From an uncultured Sphingomonadaceae bacterium (lineage in GTDB: Bacteria; Pseudomonadota; Alphaproteobacteria; Sphingomonadales; Sphingomonadaceae), in NCBI GenBank assembly GCA_947493955.1, contig CANLSQ010000002.1, forward strand, positions 434,001-498,000: 64,000 nt of DNA, read 5' to 3'. Shown here piece by piece: positions 59,514 through 64,000 of the stretch. A program made the translations under genes and the position numbers. A model generated the notes under the pieces. It made no database searches. It worked only from the letters and a program-made list of their open reading frames with translations, and had not been told where the DNA came from. Each line of letters begins with the position of its first letter. Within the stretch, counting starts at the first letter, position 1.

Positions 59514-61622
59514 TTAATTGGTGTGAGATGGCCCCACCGGAAGATCCGGCCAGCCATATTTTTCCCATGCTGCAACCATTCCAATCCGTTCGGCGAAATC
59601 CAGGAAATCGGGATGCAAGCGGACCTGATTGATCGGTTCTGCGTCGGTCCAGAGCGACATGAAAGTGAAGAAATTGGCCGTTGTTATCTGCTGGCCAAGG
59701 GTTTTGAAGACCATTTGCGCCTGGCCCATCCAGATCGCCGGTAATGTGATCGTGGTATCATAGGGATCGTGCAATGTCGCGTGGAGCATCTCCAACACCA
59801 TGCAATAATTTTTGCGGTCCTGGTCTTCACCGCCCCAAAGCCCCTTCGCAGCCATGAGCCAATAGGCATCCATAGCGTCTGGGTCGAGCGGTGCACTGCC
59901 AGCTGGCGGAAATATTACGGTGTTCATCAACTTCTTTGTCAGCTGATATGCTTCCACAGCAGCATCCTTGTCGCCCGATACCGCTAATGCCGCTGCGAGC
60001 CACATGGATGGAAACCCAAGATCCACCATCCTCTGTCCCGCATCAATGGCGGCATCGATATTCCCAAGATTGAGATGCACCCCGGAGAGCATAACGTAGC
60101 TGCGGCCATTCACCGGATCTTGATCTATGCTGGCCTCGATATAAGGCAAGGCGTCCCGGGAGCGCCCGCAATAGAGCAGAAAAGAACCGACACGGTTTAG
60201 AACATCGGGATTATTGGGTTCCAGCCGGTAAGCCTCAAAAGCCAAGTCAAGCGCACCGACAATATCATTTTGCGTCCAGGCGTAGAAGGCGAGCACGATA
60301 CGGGCATGCGCCTGCTGCGGAGATAGACTAAGAGCTTTTTGTGCATATCCAGCCGCTTTTTCACTGCGTTCCAGTCTATCCAGACAGGGTGTGTAGACTG
60401 TCATATTGATTTCGGCTTCGGCCAGTGCCGTCCAGCATTCAGCAAATTCGGGGTCGATTTCCAGAGCCTTTTCCAGCAGTTCGATGGCTGTTGGCAGCAC
60501 GCCATCGCCAATGGCCCTGATGGTTAGCGCCCGGCCTTGCAGATAAAGCCCATAAGCTTCCCTATTACTGGTCAGCTTGCGGGGTTTGGTTTCATGCTCC
60601 GTCAATTTGAGCGCATCACTCAGCCCGTTTGTTACAGCCTGCACAACCTCTGCCCGCGCGGCAAACATATCATCCAGACTGCCATCATAGCTAAAGGCCC
60701 ATGATTCAAATCCGCTATCCGCATCAACCAGGCTGACAGTAACACGAACCTGTTCTCCTTGCCGGTGAACCGTACCTTCCAAAAGATGTGATACGTTGAG
60801 TGCGCCTGCAATCTGAGATGGCGTTTTGTCAGAATCTTTAAATTGGAAGGATGATGTTCGGCCAGCAACAAGAAGCTGCGGCACCTGCCCCAGACTTGTG
60901 ATCAGTTCGTCGACAACACCATCAGCAAAAAATCCGTGATCGTCGGGGTCGGCAAAGGACTTGAATGGTAGTACGGCAATCCGGGCCTTGCCTTTCTTCC
61001 GGTCCAATATGGTTTCGGCTGCAGGAGATCGCACCGACCAGGCATTGAAAAGGCGCGCATGGTTGGCAAGGTCATCGCTTTCCTCCAAAGTCGAAAGTGC
61101 AACCGTAATGGCATTTTGCAACCGCTGTTCCGCTTCATGTCGATGACCGGCAAGCCAGTCCTTGAATGCGTCACCAAAGTGCATCTGATCCAGCAGCACT
61201 TTGGTACCGATGGCGGTTAGCCGCTCGGTCGCTTTCTCAAACTCTTCTTCCGCGAGGCAAATTTGCAGGTCGGCAAGATCGGTGTGGACAGCGCCTGCCT
61301 TCAAGCTGATCCGAGTCCGAGATATATCGAGAATATCGCAGTCGAATGCCCCTAAGACCTTGCCCAGTTCCAGCAAACACTGCCGCAGACTGGCCTTTGC
61401 CTGCGCCTCAAATCGACCGGGCCACAAAAGCTTGCTCACATGATCACGGTCAATCGGTTCATTGGGTACCAGGCACAGCATGGCCAGCAAGGTGCGTGCA
61501 CGACGGTTTGAAATTTTAATTTCGGCGCCATCAGGTGCTCTGAGCTGGAAAGTACCAAAAAGCGATGCCCATGTGCCATCGTGAGGCCCTGCCTCAGCAT
61601 CTCTTCGATATGAAAAATCCAC
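59514..61622 (-). CDS. SARP-like DNA-binding regulator with TolB-like and TPR domains
   Basis: A 702-residue cytoplasmic protein; no membrane helix is visible. The N-terminal winged-helix/BTAD-like part (about 15-200) resembles the OmpR/SARP type (SNRRARTLLAMLCLVPNEPI; LLWPGRFEAQAKASLRQCL). A FlgO/TolB-like domain follows (about 212-340, ARIAVLPFKSFADPDDHGFF), and a TPR array covers about 350-560 (repeats with ALEIDPEFAECWTALAEAEI, ALSLSPQQAHARIVLAFYAW). Such proteins are transcription factors that sense a signal through the TPR part. Target genes are unknown. Confidence 0.85.
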   Translation of the reverse strand: MDFSYRRDAEAGPHDGTWASLFGTFQLRAPDGAEIKISNRRARTLLAMLCLVPNEPIDRDHVSKLLWPGRFEAQAKASLRQCLLELGKVLGAFDCDILDISRTRISLKAGAVHTDLADLQICLAEEEFEKATERLTAIGTKVLLDQMHFGDAFKDWLAGHRHEAEQRLQNAITVALSTLEESDDLANHARLFNAWSVRSPAAETILDRKKGKARIAVLPFKSFADPDDHGFFADGVVDELITSLGQVPQLLVAGRTSSFQFKDSDKTPSQIAGALNVSHLLEGTVHRQGEQVRVTVSLVDADSGFESWAFSYDGSLDDMFAARAEVVQAVTNGLSDALKLTEHETKPRKLTSNREAYGLYLQGRALTIRAIGDGVLPTAIELLEKALEIDPEFAECWTALAEAEINMTVYTPCLDRLERSEKAAGYAQKALSLSPQQAHARIVLAFYAWTQNDIVGALDLAFEAYRLEPNNPDVLNRVGSFLLYCGRSRDALPYIEASIDQDPVNGRSYVMLSGVHLNLGNIDAAIDAGQRMVDLGFPSMWLAAALAVSGDKDAAVEAYQLTKKLMNTVIFPPAGSAPLDPDAMDAYWLMAAKGLWGGEDQDRKNYCMVLEMLHATLHDPYDTTITLPAIWMGQAQMVFKTLGQQITTANFFTFMSLWTDAEPINQVRLHPDFLDFAERIGMVAAWEKYGWPDLPVGPSHTN

Positions 61623-61866
61623 CCAGCTGCCCCTAACCCAACAGCTTGTAACATAAGGAAAAATACCAGTGGCACAAATGCTAAATCAAAACTGTCCTTT
61701 TGGGTGCTGAATTATCCTGAACGTGAGAGATATATTGCCAGACAGGTTTGCAAACACTTTAATCGCCAGATACCGGAAAAATGGGCTACTATCTTGGATC
61801 AAAAGGAGTTCAGGTTCCCAACGTCCGCTTTGCTATAAAACGGACATCAGACTCAAACACTCATGA

Positions 61867-63459
61867 TCAATGGCGGAAATGCCGCATCCCCGTAAACAGC
61901 ATCGCCAAGCCGGCCTCATCCGCCGCGGCAATTACCTCGTCATCGCGGATCGAACCGCCAGGCTGGATCACCGCCGTAGCGCCCGCTTCGACCGCCGCCA
62001 TCAGGCCATCGGCAAAGGGGAAGAAGGCGTCGGAGGCCACAGCTGATCCAATCGTCCGTGTTTCACTCCAACCGGCTTTTTCAGCTGCGTCCTTGGCTTT
62101 CCATGCGGCAATCCGCGCGGACTCCAGCCGGTTCATCTGTCCTGCACCGACACCTGCTGTGGAGCCGTCCTTGGCATAGACAATCGCGTTGGATTTCACA
62201 TGCTTGGCGACGGTCCAGGCAAACAGGCAGTCCGCTTTTTCCCGAGCGCTCGGCTGGCGCTTGGTGACGCATTTCAGGTCTTCTTCGGCAATCTGTCCAT
62301 TGTCGCGCGATTGCAGCAGATAGCCGCCCGCTATCGACTTCAACCCCATGCCGCCGCGCGCCGGATCGGGCAGCTCACCCGTCAGCAAGAGCCGCAGATT
62401 CTTCTTCTTCGCAAAAATCGCACGGGCATCGGCATCTGCATCGGGGGCGCAGACGACTTCAGTGAAAATGCCGGTCATCGCTTCGGCCGCCGCGCCGTCC
62501 AGCGGCCGGTTGACCGCAATAATCCCGCCAAAGGCCGAAACACTGTCACAGGCGAGCGCGGCCTTATAGGCTTCCAATATGCAGTCGCCGCTTGCCACAC
62601 CGCAGGGGTTGGCATGTTTGACAATCACTACGGTTGGCGGCCCGTCACGAAACTCGCTGACCAGTTCCAGAGCGGCATCGGCGTCATTATAATTATTATA
62701 GCTCAGTGCCTTACCCTGCAATTGTTCTGCCTGGGCGATACCTTTGGCGGATGGCCCATCGGGCAAGTAAAGCGCGGCCATCTGGTGCGGGTTTTCGCCA
62801 TAGCGCAGTTCCGTCGGCTGGCTCATGGTGAGTGGCAGGGTCGGCGGGAACATCTGCTGTTGATCGGCAAAGCCGAACCATTGTGCGATCATGCCGTCAT
62901 AGCTTGCCGTCGCGGCAAAGGCCTTGGCCGCCATTTTCTTGCGGAAATCGAGGCTCGTCGCGCCACCGCTTTCTTTCAGCTCCGCGAGCAGAGTATCGTA
63001 ATCTGACGGGTCGGTAACAATCGTCACGAAATCATGGTTCTTCGCCGCGCTGCGCACCATGCTGGGGCCGCCAATGTCGATATTCTCGATAATCTCGTCC
63101 CGCTCCGCGCCTTTCGCCACGGTCTGGGCAAAGGGATAGAGATTGACGATCACCAGATCGATCCCCGCAATGTCATGCTCCTCCATCGACGCAACATGGC
63201 CCGGATCATCGCGCCGCGCGAGCAGGCCGCCATGGACCTTGGGATGCAGGGTTTTCACGCGGCCGTCCATCATCTCCGGGAAATGGGTGACATCAGAAAT
63301 GTCAGCAACCTCAAGCCCGGCATCGCGCAAGGCCTTTGCCGTACCGCCTGTGGAGATCAGGGCCACGCCCATCGCGGCCAGTTCCTTGCCCAGATCCGCC
63401 AAACCGCTTTTGTCGGACACCGAAAGCAGAGCCCGTTTGATCGTAATATTCTCTGTCAT
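61867..63459 (-). CDS. purH: Bifunctional AICAR transformylase / IMP cyclohydrolase
   Basis: A 530-residue enzyme for the last two steps of IMP synthesis. The N-terminal MGS-like IMP cyclohydrolase domain carries [20 protein letters not shown] (about 24-43), and the transformylase domain has [29 protein letters not shown] and the C-terminal [17 protein letters not shown]. The fold is complete. It starts only 8 bases after the heparinase-like gene, probably in the same transcript, but the two have no obvious shared pathway. Confidence 0.97.
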   Translation of the reverse strand: MTENITIKRALLSVSDKSGLADLGKELAAMGVALISTGGTAKALRDAGLEVADISDVTHFPEMMDGRVKTLHPKVHGGLLARRDDPGHVASMEEHDIAGIDLVIVNLYPFAQTVAKGAERDEIIENIDIGGPSMVRSAAKNHDFVTIVTDPSDYDTLLAELKESGGATSLDFRKKMAAKAFAATASYDGMIAQWFGFADQQQMFPPTLPLTMSQPTELRYGENPHQMAALYLPDGPSAKGIAQAEQLQGKALSYNNYNDADAALELVSEFRDGPPTVVIVKHANPCGVASGDCILEAYKAALACDSVSAFGGIIAVNRPLDGAAAEAMTGIFTEVVCAPDADADARAIFAKKKNLRLLLTGELPDPARGGMGLKSIAGGYLLQSRDNGQIAEEDLKCVTKRQPSAREKADCLFAWTVAKHVKSNAIVYAKDGSTAGVGAGQMNRLESARIAAWKAKDAAEKAGWSETRTIGSAVASDAFFPFADGLMAAVEAGATAVIQPGGSIRDDEVIAAADEAGLAMLFTGMRHFRH

Positions 63460-63467
63460 GATCGTCT

Positions 63468-64000
63468 TTATCCCATATGTTTGAGCAGCCAGCCAGTCGC
63501 GCCGCCGCCGCTGCCCACCGTGTCTGTTATCACCATCTGCATGACGCCATGAGGGATACCCATGCCATCGACCCAGACGCTGTCTTCAAGAATGATTGTC
63601 CCGCTTGTAGCGCGAAATTGCCATAGATTTCCGTCTTTCAGACGCAATAGCACGCCCTTGCCTTCGGATATCAGGTCACTTTCAATATCAGGGCCAAGGT
63701 GGAAACGCAGCGCATATTCCACGTCCTTTTTCTTGCGCCGGCGTTTGCGGCCATCGGGGATCAGCATATCCTCACCGCGCAGTTCTAGCCCATCAGAGCG
63801 CATCAGCAACAAGCGTTTGTGGAGCAGCCCGAAACGCCGTGCATAACCATCATGGCTCGCCTCCAGCCGGGTCGCATTTTCAACATCACGGCGGAACAGT
63901 TCCACCTCGTTCACCCCGCGGCCCAATTTGCCGTCAGGCAGGATCGAGGTGCTGTTGCTGTTGTCGATACACAGGGTGCTGTGTGCCGCCGTTGTCCGCA
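63468..64000 (-). CDS. Heparinase II/III-like protein, N-terminus cut by window edge
   Basis: The frame is open to the end of the window, so only the C-terminal about 177 residues are seen. They include [14 protein letters not shown] near the edge, followed by a beta-sandwich-like region rich in charged residues ([20 protein letters not shown]). The AHSTLCIDN-type motif and the strand order match the C-terminal part of heparinase II/III-like polysaccharide lyases, which in alphaproteobacteria often sit next to purH. The catalytic part is outside the window. Confidence 0.75.
   Translation of the reverse strand, partial: RTTAAHSTLCIDNSNSTSILPDGKLGRGVNEVELFRRDVENATRLEASHDGYARRFGLLHKRLLLMRSDGLELRGEDMLIPDGRKRRRKKKDVEYALRFHLGPDIESDLISEGKGVLLRLKDGNLWQFRATSGTIILEDSVWVDGMGIPHGVMQMVITDTVGSGGGATGWLLKHMG

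Noticed and set aside
62200-63006. A 268-codon open frame antisense to purH
   Set aside because: It is inside the conserved purH frame and lacks any domain.
1-64000. CRISPR arrays, intact insertion sequences or prophage genes
   Set aside because: No regularly spaced repeats, transposase or phage structural genes were found on reading both strands.

Overview
The window looks like a chromosomal segment of a sphingomonad (Alphaproteobacteria, Sphingomonadales). That rests on gene content and order: a large TonB-dependent receptor, the run DivK / DUF3572 / HAD / RidA / GDPD / FemAB-like GNAT, a DUF3035 (BamF-type) lipoprotein behind lspA, a signal-less SARP/TolB/TPR regulator, and many short overlapping operons at roughly 55% GC. 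The genus is not certain; a Parasphingorhabdus/Sphingorhabdus-like organism is an inference. Almost all of it reads as core genome. The only sign of past mobile DNA is a gene-free scar beside a tRNA-Ser.

Layout. 1-6.0 kb: a CoA-transferase cut by the window edge diverges from a cysteine-less thiolase-like protein; a decayed DUF1624 tail; a secreted amidohydrolase with a small membrane protein; an ECF sigma factor with a membrane partner. 6.0-9.4 kb: tRNA-Ser(GGA) with its scar and two tandem secreted cyclophilins. 8.9-12.4 kb: an Lrp-type regulator diverging from alanine dehydrogenase, then SDR, DUF5818 and GNAT genes. 12.4-16.8 kb (minus strand): RNase D, lptC, lptA, lptB and rpoN, joining LPS transport to sigma-54. 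16.9-24.3 kb: a DUF4870 protein, a double cold-shock protein, Dps, a GDT1-type transporter, rpmG, divK and the plus-strand run to the FemAB-like gene, then a Sel1-like protein on the minus strand.

24.5-31.7 kb (minus): tamA-tamB-panC, the outer-membrane translocation and assembly module plus pantothenate synthesis. 31.9-37.4 kb: a secreted protein of unknown role, an AlkX-type glycosylase, an EamA exporter, and a lipid/alcohol catabolic set (acyl-CoA dehydrogenase, thioesterase, Fe-dependent alcohol dehydrogenase). 37.5-44.4 kb: a TonB-dependent receptor diverging across 0.5 kb from a DUF3604 lipoprotein, a membrane-anchored parvulin and a HupE/UreJ-type membrane protein. This is the best candidate here for an uncharacterised envelope system. 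44.5-55.4 kb: housekeeping genes gpmA, a GGDEF protein, purE, purK, folA, a dipeptidase, ribF, a GDPD, ileS, lspA and bamF. 55.4-64 kb: an atypical SDR, a DUF7282-like protein, an MFS permease, two small proteins, the SARP/TolB/TPR regulator, purH and the end of a heparinase-like gene.

The genes fall into three working themes: outer-membrane and LPS biogenesis (LptABC, TamAB, LspA, BamF, cyclophilins, parvulin), nucleotide and cofactor synthesis (purE/K/H, folA, ribF, panC), and acyl-CoA/alcohol catabolism. No CRISPR array, intact insertion sequence or phage gene was seen.
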